From Croceimicrobium sp963977415 (GTDB taxonomy: Bacteria > Bacteroidota > Bacteroidia > Flavobacteriales > Schleiferiaceae), in NCBI GenBank assembly GCA_963977415.1, contig CAXBOS010000010.1:62001-126000 (forward strand): a DNA stretch of 64,000 bases, given 5' to 3'. Position numbers and translations under genes: made by a program. Each line of letters opens with the position of its first letter. Within the stretch, counting starts at the first letter, position 1. Below the pieces are notes generated by a model. It was not told the DNA's origin and did no database searches. It worked only from the letters and a program-made list of their open reading frames with translations. Below are positions 51,833 through 60,535 of this stretch, piece by piece.

Positions 51833-53419
51833 ATGTCAGAGGCAAATAGAGTTTTAATAATTGATGATGAGGAAATTGTAAGAGACAGCATTCGTGGTGT
51901 ACTCAATCCTCATAGTATAGACGAAAGCGAATTGGAGGATGCGTCTTTTGACCTTTTTCCCGAAGATTCGCAACAGTTTGTAACTAAAGCCTCGAAAGCT
52001 TTTGCTCCCACTTTTAATGTTGATGAAGCAAGCAATGGCATTAATGGTCTAGAGAAGGTTAAGCAATCGCTTGAACAGGGCCAACCCTTTCAGGTAATAT
52101 TTTTAGATATGCGCATGCCCGGTTGGGATGGTTTGCGCACTTGTGTGGAGATACGTAAAGTAGATCCTAAGGTGCAAATTTATTTTGTTACCGCCTATTC
52201 CGATCGCTCTATCGAAGAAATTATTAAAGAAGCGGGTCACGACGTTGGTTATATTTCCAAACCTTTTGTGGCGGAGGAAATTATTCAGCTCGGCACCAAA
52301 GCTATCTACGATTGGAATAAATTAATCAATCTCGAACGCCTTTTAAAAATTATTGGGGAAATTGGTTTTGGAACAGTTGAGCTCAATACTCTCTTAGTAA
52401 ACATACTTCATCAAATAGCCGATTATATTAAGTCGGATTTTGCCGTTCTCGGTCGTTTTAATAATGATAATGCCTTTGAGGAAGTTGCTAAAATTGGTAT
52501 CGGTGAAAACCGCATAAATATTGAGACTTTACGCGAGAAGTTAGATTTCCAACAGTTGGATAAAATCACGCTTTACAATGGCATATTAATTTGCCCAATG
52601 GAGCACTTTTGCATATTGGCGATTACATCTAGCGAAGAGCATTTTAACCAAGAGAAGCTTTATCTAGTTGAGCTATTTGTTGAAAACGCGGTTCGAGCGG
52701 TTAAAACGTCGGAACTGCAAACACAACTCATTCAAAATGCGAGACTATCAGCAGTAGGACAGGCTATTGGTATGGTGATGCATGATATTCGCACCCCTAT
52801 TAGCCAAATTGATGGTATGGCGCAGATGATTGAAGCCGATCCTGCTAATGCAGAAATGAATTCTCAACTCAGTGTTTTGATGCGCGAATCTACTGGCCAT
52901 GCTTACGATATAATTCACGACGTTTTAGATTTCACCAAGGATGCCAAGGTTAATCTATCCGATGTAAATGTCAATCGCTTTATAGAAGCAAACATTAAAA
53001 GAGCCGAGGCTGATATTGCCAATAATCACGCAGGCAAAGTTACACTGGTAGCAGAATTAGAAACGAAAGACGATTTAGAAATCAAGCTCGATTCGAAGAA
53101 AATAGATCGTGTATTAATCAATTTGATTAATAATGCGGTTGAGGTGTTGATAGAAAAGGAGATCAAGCCCGCCACCATTAAAGTCAGTTCGCGTTTAAAA
53201 GGAACTTCCTTACAGATCCGAATTAGCGACAATGGTCCCGGAATTCCCAAAGAGATTAAGAATGATCTTTTTAAACCTTTTATTACCCAGAACAAAGAAA
53301 ATGGAACTGGCCTGGGTTTAGCAATTGTGCAACAAATTATTGATGCACATAATGGGGAAATTAGCTTAGAGCCTATCGAGCAAGGCGCTTGTTTTGTAAT
53401 TTCTTTGCCTCATGGCTAA
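51833..53419 (+). CDS. Receiver-GAF-like-histidine kinase
   Basis: 528 residues in an inverted hybrid order. Receiver first (1-150): DDEE at 11-14, phospho-acceptor Asp92 in FLDMRMPGWDG and Lys in ISKPF. A 38-residue insertion (about 22-60) separates the first strand from the rest. A GAF-like region (170-295) is next, then HisKA with His318 in MHDIRTPISQIDG and HATPase with NLINNAVEVL, DNGPGIP and GTGLGLAIVQQI. It starts 2 bases after the first kinase. A relay His152 to Asp92 to His318 is a natural reading. The 8-base overlap with the ligase gene ties it to the PYP operon. Confidence 0.85.
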   Translation: MSEANRVLIIDDEEIVRDSIRGVLNPHSIDESELEDASFDLFPEDSQQFVTKASKAFAPTFNVDEASNGINGLEKVKQSLEQGQPFQVIFLDMRMPGWDGLRTCVEIRKVDPKVQIYFVTAYSDRSIEEIIKEAGHDVGYISKPFVAEEIIQLGTKAIYDWNKLINLERLLKIIGEIGFGTVELNTLLVNILHQIADYIKSDFAVLGRFNNDNAFEEVAKIGIGENRINIETLREKLDFQQLDKITLYNGILICPMEHFCILAITSSEEHFNQEKLYLVELFVENAVRAVKTSELQTQLIQNARLSAVGQAIGMVMHDIRTPISQIDGMAQMIEADPANAEMNSQLSVLMRESTGHAYDIIHDVLDFTKDAKVNLSDVNVNRFIEANIKRAEADIANNHAGKVTLVAELETKDDLEIKLDSKKIDRVLINLINNAVEVLIEKEIKPATIKVSSRLKGTSLQIRISDNGPGIPKEIKNDLFKPFITQNKENGTGLGLAIVQQIIDAHNGEISLEPIEQGACFVISLPHG

Positions 53420-54581
53420 ACTTATTTCTCAGGAAGCCTTAGAACGCCTCTGGAAGGAAAAGTTAATGCGATTAGCCCCGCGTTTAAAATATCAAAAAGG
53501 GGATTTATTAGCGCTCCATTTTAAAGACGACTTAAATTTAGATTCGGTGGAAATACTGGATCTTTATTCTTCTTTTATGGATTTATTCGCCCTACAGCTC
53601 AAGGCAGATAAGCAAACTTATTTATACCAATATCAAACGGCAAAGGCGTGTATAGCCGCCATTTTAAAGCACACAGTAAGGGCCGAGTACCTTCATTTTA
53701 AATCTTCTGGATCATCTGGAAAGCCAGAAGGGCATTTGCATAGCGTCAATACGCTTATTGCAGAACGCGACTTTTGGTCGGAACTTTGGCAAGATAGCCA
53801 AGCGATATATTACTGTACTAATGGTATGCATATTTATGGCTTCATTATGGCCTTTTTAGTGCCGAGTAAACTGAAGATTCCCACGCGGTATTTTTCTCCC
53901 TTAGACTGGATTACGGTCGTTCAAGATATGCCCGAAAATAGTTTAATCATTGCTTTTCCAGAAGCCCTTGAGCATATTCCCATCGGTCTAAAATTCCCCC
54001 AAAACTCGCGGTTGATTAGCTCTACAGCGCCCTTGCGCCCTGCTTTGCAAAATAGGATATTAGAGGACGGTTTAGAGCTTTATAAAGTTTATGGTAGTAC
54101 CGAAACAGCGGGTATTGCCTATGCGAAAAATGAAAGCCCAGTCTATCAGCTTTTACCTTTTTGGTCTGCCGCCAAGATGACCATTACCAACCGCTTAAAC
54201 GGTAAAGAAGAAAAGTTCCCCGACCATATTTATTGGCAGTCTGAGCGTAAATTTACCTTGGGAACAAGAGTAGATGAGGTAATTCAAATCGCGGGTCATA
54301 ATGTTTCTTTTCCAGAGATTAGTCAGAAAATTCAAACTGCCTTCCCACAGCTTATCAAAGAAGTTTGGCTTAGAAAAATGAATTTAGAAGAAGGTCGTCG
54401 CCTGAAAGCGTGGTTGCAAATGGAGGATATCACTCGTCTCAAGGAAGAGAATAAGGCTGAAATCTATCAGTGGATTGAGGCTCATCTGCCTCCCGAGGCA
54501 AGGCCCAAACACCTTACTTTTAGTGCAAGCAAGGCTTTAAACCCTTTTGGGAAATTAACTGATTGGCCTATCCATGATTGA
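53412..54581 (+). CDS. pcl: p-Coumarate ligase for the PYP chromophore, with N-terminal ACP-like domain
   Basis: 389 residues, short for the AMP-forming ligase family (about 500-550). Adenylation marks: P-loop SSGSSGKPEG (98-107), YGSTETAG, and C-terminal Lys381 in NPFGKLTDW. Ahead of these, residues 1-88 look like an acyl carrier protein. A first helix is followed by HFKDDLNLDSVEILDLYSSF with the DS motif at Asp44-Ser45, then a last helix TAKACIAAILKH. It should activate p-coumarate, the PYP chromophore precursor. The gene overlaps both neighbours by 8 bases. No other carboxylate-CoA ligase is nearby. The carrier function is inferred from sequence pattern only. Confidence 0.82.
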   Translation: MAKLISQEALERLWKEKLMRLAPRLKYQKGDLLALHFKDDLNLDSVEILDLYSSFMDLFALQLKADKQTYLYQYQTAKACIAAILKHTVRAEYLHFKSSGSSGKPEGHLHSVNTLIAERDFWSELWQDSQAIYYCTNGMHIYGFIMAFLVPSKLKIPTRYFSPLDWITVVQDMPENSLIIAFPEALEHIPIGLKFPQNSRLISSTAPLRPALQNRILEDGLELYKVYGSTETAGIAYAKNESPVYQLLPFWSAAKMTITNRLNGKEEKFPDHIYWQSERKFTLGTRVDEVIQIAGHNVSFPEISQKIQTAFPQLIKEVWLRKMNLEEGRRLKAWLQMEDITRLKEENKAEIYQWIEAHLPPEARPKHLTFSASKALNPFGKLTDWPIHD

Positions 54582-56106
54582 ACTTACTATTACTAAACAA
54601 AGCTTTATAAAAAGTGAAACTCTTTACAATTTGGCAAAGGATAGCAAAAGCCAAATTGTGCTTGCGCAAGATGCCCAAGAAAGGGTGCTAATGGCCCACA
54701 CTTTATTGCAGACTAAAATTGCGGCAGGCGACTGGATTTACGGTTACAGCAGTGGTTTTGGTCCTTTAGCACATGAAGCAGCGAGAACAGAAGATAATCC
54801 CCAACAGCAGAAAAACTTGCTGTATCACTTGGCGAGCGGTCAAGGCGAGGCACTTTCTGTAGAGGAGAGTCGCGCAGTTTTAGCGCTGCGTATCCGCCAG
54901 CTAGCCTTAGCTTACTCGGGCATAAGCTTAAATACTTTAGAGCAAATTATTAGCATTTTTAATGCGGGTTTTAGTGCTATAATCCCTTCTTTAGGATCCG
55001 TAGGTGCCAGCGGCGATTTAACCCCTTTGGCGCATCTCGCCCTGAGCTTGGCGGGAGAAGGCGAAGTTTACGCTGATACTGCCATAGTTGAGTCTCATAT
55101 TTGGTTTAAGCAGCAGGGATTGTCTCCCATACTTTGGCGTGAAAGAGAGGCTTTGGCCTTTGTAAATGGCACAGCCTGTATGACGGCTTTAGCGGCGCTA
55201 AACTTAGTTCAAGCCAAAAAGGCTTTGGCAAGAAGCGAAAAACAAGTTTTTATTTATGCTGAAATCTTAGGTGCTTTTCGCGAAGCCTGGCATCCGCTTT
55301 TAGCTCACGCGAGGCCACATTCTGGGCAAAAGGAGCTGGCAGAAAAATTATACCATTGGTCGCTCGATAGTGATTATTTTATTGAAGAAGAGCAGTTTAC
55401 AGGTTTGGATGAGTTTGCAGGGAAATGGCCGCAAGACCCTTATTCCATTCGTTGTGCTCCCCAATTATTGGGAGCGGTGCAAGATGATCTCAGATCGATT
55501 GAGGAAACAATAAATATTGAAATCAATAGCGCCAGTGATAATCCCACCATTTTCATAGAAGAGCAAAGAATTATTCACGGTGGTAATTTTAATGGACAGC
55601 ATCTTAGTTTCGCGTCCGATAAATTGAATGAAAAGCTAATTTACCTTGCCGTTTATAGTGAAAAGCGCATCAGTAAAATTTGTAATCCTAAATACAATTT
55701 GGGCTTAAGTGCTTTTTTGAAAAGCAAACCTGCGGGATTAAACTCAGGGTTTATGGGGGCACAGGTTACTGCCACGGCCTTATTAATCGAATTGAAATTA
55801 TCAGGAAAATCGGTTAGTATCGAAAGCTTATCAACTAATGGCGACAATCAAGATATGGTGAGTTTGGGTACTTTAAGCGCTTGGCGCGGAAAGGAAATGT
55901 TTAGCAAACTATTCAGCATTCTCGCCATTGAGGCCATGATTTTATGCGAAGCCATTGATCAAAGGCAAGCGTTTAAGCAAAGAAAGCTTTCTGCCATTAG
56001 TAGCGACTTTCAAAACGAAATAAGGCCCCACTTTCCGTCTCTTAAAAAAGACCGAGCCCTTGCTAAAGAAATAAGTGCCTTAGCTCAGTTTTTTAATCAT
56101 TACTAA
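54574..56106 (+). CDS. tal: Tyrosine ammonia-lyase
   Basis: 510 residues, the normal size of the HAL/PAL/TAL family. The self-made MIO cofactor comes from Ala145-Ser146-Gly147 in GSVGASGDLTPL. The catalytic Tyr56 stands in YGYSSGFGP. The substrate switch is His85-Leu86 in LLYHLASG. The corresponding His89-Leu90 in Rhodobacter TAL binds the tyrosine hydroxyl, while histidine lyases have Ser-His and phenylalanine lyases Phe-Leu. It turns tyrosine into p-coumarate plus ammonia. It overlaps the ligase gene by 8 bases and is the last core gene of the PYP operon. Confidence 0.92.
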   Translation: MIELTITKQSFIKSETLYNLAKDSKSQIVLAQDAQERVLMAHTLLQTKIAAGDWIYGYSSGFGPLAHEAARTEDNPQQQKNLLYHLASGQGEALSVEESRAVLALRIRQLALAYSGISLNTLEQIISIFNAGFSAIIPSLGSVGASGDLTPLAHLALSLAGEGEVYADTAIVESHIWFKQQGLSPILWREREALAFVNGTACMTALAALNLVQAKKALARSEKQVFIYAEILGAFREAWHPLLAHARPHSGQKELAEKLYHWSLDSDYFIEEEQFTGLDEFAGKWPQDPYSIRCAPQLLGAVQDDLRSIEETINIEINSASDNPTIFIEEQRIIHGGNFNGQHLSFASDKLNEKLIYLAVYSEKRISKICNPKYNLGLSAFLKSKPAGLNSGFMGAQVTATALLIELKLSGKSVSIESLSTNGDNQDMVSLGTLSAWRGKEMFSKLFSILAIEAMILCEAIDQRQAFKQRKLSAISSDFQNEIRPHFPSLKKDRALAKEISALAQFFNHY

Positions 56107-56118
56107 CCTGCTAACGAA

Positions 56119-57009
56119 ATGCCCATAACTAAGTCATCCCGCGCTTTAATTAACCTGCATAGTAGTGCTTTACTCTTTGGCATGGCAGGTTTATTCGCAT
56201 CTTGGTTGACCTTAAACCCATTGTTGATTGTATTAGGTAGGGTGTTTTTTGCGAGTATCACTTTAGCGATCATCTTAAAGCTTAAAAAGCAAGCTTTTCG
56301 CCTTAAAATTCGCAGCGATATGCCACGTTTTGTTGCCTTGGGTTTTCTACTCGCTTTTCATTGGACCACTTTTTTTCATTCCATCCAGTTGAGTACCTTG
56401 GCCATCGCTTTATTTAGCTTTTCCACCTTTCCGCTTTTTACTTTTTTACTCGAAGCCTTAATTCTTAAAGTTCCTTTGGGCTGGTCCAATTTTGTATTAG
56501 TATTAATCAGTCTTTGCGGACTGTATTTAGTGGTGCCTATTATCAGTTGGTCTGAATCTCCCAGTGAATTAGCGGGCCTTTTTTGGGGATTATCATCTGC
56601 CTTGAGCTTTGCCTTATTAGCAATAGCGAATCGTGCCTTAAGCGGACAGTATAGTGCTTGGCAGATTAGCTTTCATCAAGATCTTTGGGCCACAATGTTT
56701 TTGGTTTCAGTGCTTTTTTTCCTCGATTTCCCGTGGAGCCTAGAAAATATTGGTTTGCTAATTTTATTAGGCACCGTCTTCACGGCTCTGGCTCACGGCC
56801 TATACATTTCCAGCTTAAAAGAAATTAGTGCTACCACCGCGAGCTTGGTAATTGCCTTGGAGCCGGTTTACGGAGTAATTGCCGCTTTGATTTTATTTAA
56901 TGAAGTACCTAGCATTAGGACCATTAGCGGAGGATTATTAATTTTAGGCGCCAGTCTTTATGTAAGTATAATGGGTAGACGACCATTAAAGATTAATTCA
57001 AAACTATGA
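56119..57009 (+). CDS. DMT-superfamily (EamA) transporter
   Basis: 296 residues with ten hydrophobic helices in two EamA halves. The first half contains LGFLLAFHWTTFFHSIQLS and the second SLVIALEPVYGVIAALILFNE, both typical. It follows tal by 13 bases in the same direction and overlaps the next small gene by 4 bases. It is therefore likely in the PYP transcript, though its substrate and any link to p-coumarate are unknown. Confidence 0.85.
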   Translation: MPITKSSRALINLHSSALLFGMAGLFASWLTLNPLLIVLGRVFFASITLAIILKLKKQAFRLKIRSDMPRFVALGFLLAFHWTTFFHSIQLSTLAIALFSFSTFPLFTFLLEALILKVPLGWSNFVLVLISLCGLYLVVPIISWSESPSELAGLFWGLSSALSFALLAIANRALSGQYSAWQISFHQDLWATMFLVSVLFFLDFPWSLENIGLLILLGTVFTALAHGLYISSLKEISATTASLVIALEPVYGVIAALILFNEVPSIRTISGGLLILGASLYVSIMGRRPLKINSKL

Positions 57010-57347
57010 TTGCAGTAGCTCTCCTTTTCTTGACTTTGGGCGCCTTAATTAAATACGGCAAAATGTATTTCCTTATTTCGGGCTATAATACCATGAGTGC
57101 TGAAGAAAAGTCCAAGTACGATGTAAAGGGTATAGCCAATCTATTTTGGCAAGCCATGCTAGGGATGGCGATCATTATAGCTTTAGGCGCATTACTAAAG
57201 TTTTTTTTCGGCGAAGAAAAGCTGGAACTGTACGCTATCATACTCGCTATAGTTCTCGGGGTACCTTATTTGTTAGTCATGTCCAATTCTAAAAGGTATA
57301 AGCTTCCGCAAGAAGGGCTATCAAATAAGAAGGATCCTGAAAATTAG
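57006..57347 (+). CDS. DUF3784-like small membrane protein
   Basis: 113 residues with three hydrophobic helices (about 1-20, 45-65, 75-93). The word LISGYNTMSAEEKSKYDVKG after the first helix is the signature of the DUF3784 group, found widely in Bacteroidota and Firmicutes. No function is known. It overlaps the transporter gene by 4 bases and closes the operon. Confidence 0.8.
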   Translation: MIAVALLFLTLGALIKYGKMYFLISGYNTMSAEEKSKYDVKGIANLFWQAMLGMAIIIALGALLKFFFGEEKLELYAIILAIVLGVPYLLVMSNSKRYKLPQEGLSNKKDPEN

Positions 57348-57589
57348 AAAGATTTGGTCTAATCATTTTCCCTTTCCTTTTAATTTGAGTTTAAGGTAAG
57401 TTTTGGCCTAAAAGATTTTTACTAATAATAGTGAAAATCTTATTATCGAGGTCATTTCCTGCTGCCCACCGCCGCATCACGATTGAATTCGGCCCATCAT
57501 AGGTGGTGGGAAGCGCGCAAAATATTTGGTGAGTTAACTAATAATGCCCGAAGCTTTTCTGCGAAAATTTATACCTATGTTTTCTTGCT

Positions 57590-57718
57590 GGACAAATGGG
57601 CGTTGGAGCCGAACTAGCTATTAGTACCGATAAATTACATCACCGCGGGCCTTTGGGTTTAAAACAATTGGTGACCAATAAATACTATGTGCTCGGTAAT
57701 GGCCAAGTAAGAGTTTGA
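57590..57718 (+). pseudogene. proA: Remnant of proA (gamma-glutamyl phosphate reductase), C-terminal end
   Basis: The forward frame from 57590 encodes GQMGVGAELAISTDKLHHRG, continues PLGLKQLVTNKYYVLGNGQVRV and stops at 57716. This is the last 42 residues of ProA, the glutamate-5-semialdehyde dehydrogenase of proline synthesis. The preceding 40 bases keep a faint trace of the family (CENLYLCFLA where VNASTRFADG is expected). Nothing further upstream (57348-57550) can be read as ProA. The gene is therefore truncated and dead. An inverted GC-rich word pair (CCCACCGCC and GGTGGTGGG near 57477-57512) lies upstream. Confidence 0.85.
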
Positions 57719-57751
57719 AAACCTAAAGTAGAGTAGCATTCAGATTTATAG

Positions 57752-57782
57752 CTCCAAGTTGCAAAGCTTGGAGTTTTTTTTG
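57752..57782 (+). terminator. Intrinsic terminator after the proA remnant
   Basis: CTCCAAG (57752-57758), an 8-nt loop, CTTGGAG (57767-57773) and eight or more T. It is intact although the gene ahead of it is decayed. It lies between the remnant and the convergent helicase gene. Confidence 0.82.
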
Positions 57783-57805
57783 CTTGGAAAATGAAAGAAT
57801 AAAAT

Positions 57806-58942
57806 CTAATTAAAGTCCAGCGTATCTGCGTCAATCATATCTACCCAGCGCTTCATTTTCTTCTGAATTACCTTAAAGTGGTGCAGATCTTCTTCAGTCA
57901 CAAAAGTTATGGCGTCACCAGGGTTTTCTGCCCGACCCGTTCTACCGATACGGTGAATAAAATCTTTAGGGGAGCGCGGCAATTCGTAATTAACCACATG
58001 TGGTAAAAAGGCAATGTCAATTCCGCGTGACAACAGATCTGTGGCAACAAGTACCCTTAAATTACCGGCAATAAAATTAGCTAATGAGTCGCTACGGCTA
58101 CCCTGACTTTTCTTGCTATGAATGGCTTTGGCCTTAATATTATGCTTCACCAATTTGTCCGCAACTAAATCGGCTTGGTATACCGAAGAAGTAAAAACCA
58201 AAACCTGCTGCCAGTTATTACTTTCAATAAGGTGACGTAGCAAAGGTCCTTTCTGTTCCGCTTTTAAATAATAGCCTGTTTGTTTGATAAGCTCAATGCT
58301 ATCTTTGGGCGCTTCCACCTGCAGGAGGGTGGGGTCCTTTAACAAAATACTTTCTACCGCTTGCACTTCAGGACTTAATGTGGCAGAAAATAATAGATTT
58401 TGACGCTTTTTAGGAAGCAAAACAAAAATCCGATCCATTTCCTTTTTAAAACCTAGGTTCAGCATTTTATCCGCTTCATCGAGCACCAAAGTGCTAAGAT
58501 CCTCGAAGTGCATGGCATTGGAGTCTACAAGCTCCAGCAAACGACCTGGCGTGGCCACCAAAACATTCACATGCTGCATGGCAATCATCTGCGGGTTAAT
58601 AGAAACACCCCCATAAACCGCCATAGATTTTAAAGGAAAGGGTAAATTTTGCGCCAAAGCTCGAAATACTACTTCCACCTGACTCGCTAATTCACGTGTG
58701 GGAACCAGCACTAAAACATTAATATGTCGATTCTTAGTTTTAGTTTTCCCTTGCAAATTCTGAATGATCGGTAGGGCATAGGCCGCCGTTTTCCCCGATC
58801 CAGTAGGCGCTAATCCCAATACATCTTTGCCTTCTAAAATAACAGGTATCGCCATCTCTTGTATGGGAGTGGGACTTTTATAATCCAGTTTTTTTATCGA
58901 ATCTAATAAGTAAGGCGCTAAGCCTAAAGCTTCAAAGTGCAT
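57806..58942 (-). CDS. rhlE: DEAD-box RNA helicase (RhlE-like)
   Basis: 378 residues, just the two RecA-like domains without a long C-terminal tail. Motifs in order: Q-motif SPTPIQEMAIP, motif I APTGSGKTAAY, Ia PTRELASQ, II DEADKML, III SAT, IV VLVFTSS, V ATDLLSRGIDI, VI HRIGRTGRA. It unwinds short RNA duplexes. RhlE-type proteins act in ribosome assembly and cold adaptation. It is a single gene. Confidence 0.9.
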   Translation of the reverse strand: MHFEALGLAPYLLDSIKKLDYKSPTPIQEMAIPVILEGKDVLGLAPTGSGKTAAYALPIIQNLQGKTKTKNRHINVLVLVPTRELASQVEVVFRALAQNLPFPLKSMAVYGGVSINPQMIAMQHVNVLVATPGRLLELVDSNAMHFEDLSTLVLDEADKMLNLGFKKEMDRIFVLLPKKRQNLLFSATLSPEVQAVESILLKDPTLLQVEAPKDSIELIKQTGYYLKAEQKGPLLRHLIESNNWQQVLVFTSSVYQADLVADKLVKHNIKAKAIHSKKSQGSRSDSLANFIAGNLRVLVATDLLSRGIDIAFLPHVVNYELPRSPKDFIHRIGRTGRAENPGDAITFVTEEDLHHFKVIQKKMKRWVDMIDADTLDFN

Positions 58943-59245
58943 GATGAGTATTTGTTTCGCCTGCGAAGGTAGCTTTTAAGCGCAGTAGAATTAGTAAATG
59001 CGCTAATAGAAATCTCGCTTTTGGCTTAAGGATTATTCTTTTGGGCCTTCCCCTGCGGGTCGCGCTTTCCGTTGCAAGTCCTCGCTCGTACCTCGCTGTG
59101 GGCTTTTCACTGCAATCGCTAAGGCGGGGCTGAGGTATAGAAATAATACTAAGGGTTAATTGAAAATGTTTAGTTTTAAAGAATCAATATCGAACTTAAT
59201 TGAATATGTCCATAAGTTGTAGGCAATTAGAATAAAAATCAAGAA
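58943..59245. other. 303-base gap before the accessory run
   Basis: It holds repeat copy 2 (59041-59129) and then AT-rich DNA. No gene or promoter could be assigned. The word GTTGTAGGCAATTAG at about 59214-59228, just before the hydrolase gene, resembles the sequence often seen at the front edge of cassette-like genes in Bacteroidota, from memory. Confidence 0.4.
59041..59129 (+). repeat. Dispersed structured repeat, copy 2
   Basis: Same order of words as copy 1 at 36021-36116: TTGGGC, GCGGGTCG, GCTTTCC, CAAGTCCTCG, GTGGGCTTTTC, CAATCGCTAAGGCGGGG. The words are similar, and the spacer in the middle differs in sequence and slightly in length. The two copies lie 23 kb apart in the same orientation, one after dapA and one before an accessory gene run. 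Confidence 0.7.
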
Positions 59246-60271
59246 ATGAAAAAAATAATAAAGATTTTCTCCTTTATGCTTTTGGCATTAATGAGCATAT
59301 TGGCAATATACCTTTTTATTGACCCAGAACTTCCTAGCCAGACCAATGAGGTGATTGCTGAAATAACTAGCAAAAATACACCGGAATTAATAGAAGGGGA
59401 CACAGGCTATATCAATTCAGGGGCAACGAAAATATGGTATGAATTAAAGAATAAATCAACAAATACAAGAGGTACCGTCTTGCTTATAAATGGATTTACT
59501 GAACCTTCAACATTTTGGAATCAGTATTTAATAAAAAACATAATTGACTCTGGATATCAAGTAATAAGGTTTGATAATAGAGATGTAGGTTTTTCCGACT
59601 GGACAGATGCTGAGAATCCAAATCATACTTACACAATGGAAGATATGGTCAATGATGCAATGGCAGTCCTTGATCAAAATGGCATTAGCAAAGCCCATCT
59701 TGTTGGATATTCAATGGGTGGATATATAGCACAAAGAATTGCAATTGAATATCCAAATAGAGTTTTATCTCTAACCTCCCTTTCTTCCACAGGAGATTTT
59801 GGGGATAATCATCCAGAATATAATTGGACTCCACCAGCAATTATTAAACTTGGAATCAGAAATGCTTTATTAGGAGATGACAAGTCTCTTTTAAAGTTAT
59901 ATTTCAAGATACTTTCTGGAATGAATGGGAATGATACTTATACCATGGAACTCAAACTTTTGGGAGAGCAAGTACTTTATGAACAGCAAAATAGGCGAGG
60001 GTTTAACAAAGATGCTGGGAGACACCAAGGTTTTGCAATTAAAAACGCTAAATCTAATTACTCTGAATTGGATAAAATTAAAATAGCAACCCTAGTTGTA
60101 CATGGCAAGAAAGATCCAATACTCAGTTTTGAACTTGCTAAAAAGTATAGTGAGAAAATTGAAAAATCAAAACAAATATGGATTGATGAAGCTGGACACC
60201 TGCTTACTAATGACTATATAGAACAATTCCGCGAAGAATTTATTAAAATGCTAGCAGAGAGTCAACAATAA
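59246..60271 (+). CDS. Membrane-anchored alpha/beta-hydrolase
   Basis: 341 residues with an N-terminal hydrophobic anchor (FMLLALMSILAIYLFI, about 10-26). The hydrolase core has an oxyanion strand LLINGFTEP, RFDNRDVGFSD, the nucleophile Ser156 in VGYSMGGYIA, an acid in HGKKDPIL and the catalytic His in DEAGHLL. It resembles esterases/epoxide-hydrolase-like carboxylic ester hydrolases. The gene is more AT-rich and uses different codons from the core genes. With the following genes it forms an accessory run that probably moved horizontally. Confidence 0.82.
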   Translation: MKKIIKIFSFMLLALMSILAIYLFIDPELPSQTNEVIAEITSKNTPELIEGDTGYINSGATKIWYELKNKSTNTRGTVLLINGFTEPSTFWNQYLIKNIIDSGYQVIRFDNRDVGFSDWTDAENPNHTYTMEDMVNDAMAVLDQNGISKAHLVGYSMGGYIAQRIAIEYPNRVLSLTSLSSTGDFGDNHPEYNWTPPAIIKLGIRNALLGDDKSLLKLYFKILSGMNGNDTYTMELKLLGEQVLYEQQNRRGFNKDAGRHQGFAIKNAKSNYSELDKIKIATLVVHGKKDPILSFELAKKYSEKIEKSKQIWIDEAGHLLTNDYIEQFREEFIKMLAESQQ

Positions 60272-60337
60272 AATAATTCTAGTAATAGCGGACTACAAAA
60301 CCGTGTATAATTAATGGCTAATTATCGCCTACTTACG

Positions 60338-60368
60338 AAAACCCGAGAGGATTTCCTATTCGGTTTTT
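60338..60368 (+). terminator. Hairpin terminator after the hydrolase gene
   Basis: AAAACCCGAGAGGA pairs imperfectly with TCCTATTCGGTTTT around a 2-nt centre (one bulged C, one mismatch), followed by T. It is 67 bases after the hydrolase stop, in a 264-base gap that holds no other recognisable feature. Confidence 0.55.
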
Positions 60369-60535
60369 ATTTGCTAAATTAAATGCGTAAACACGCCACT
60401 AATCTTGCACAAGACCGCCAGGGCGCTTAAGCAAAAATAGCTGATTGATTAAGTCAAAATGATGGCTCATTTAAGTCTGATAAGTGCGTCTACCTTAAGT
60501 TTGAAGAATAGCAGTTTTTAAGCGATATTTGAATT

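Noticed and set aside
54574..56106. Histidine ammonia-lyase (hut pathway)
   Set aside because: The selectivity pair is His-Leu, not Ser-His, and no hutU, hutI or hutG is near.
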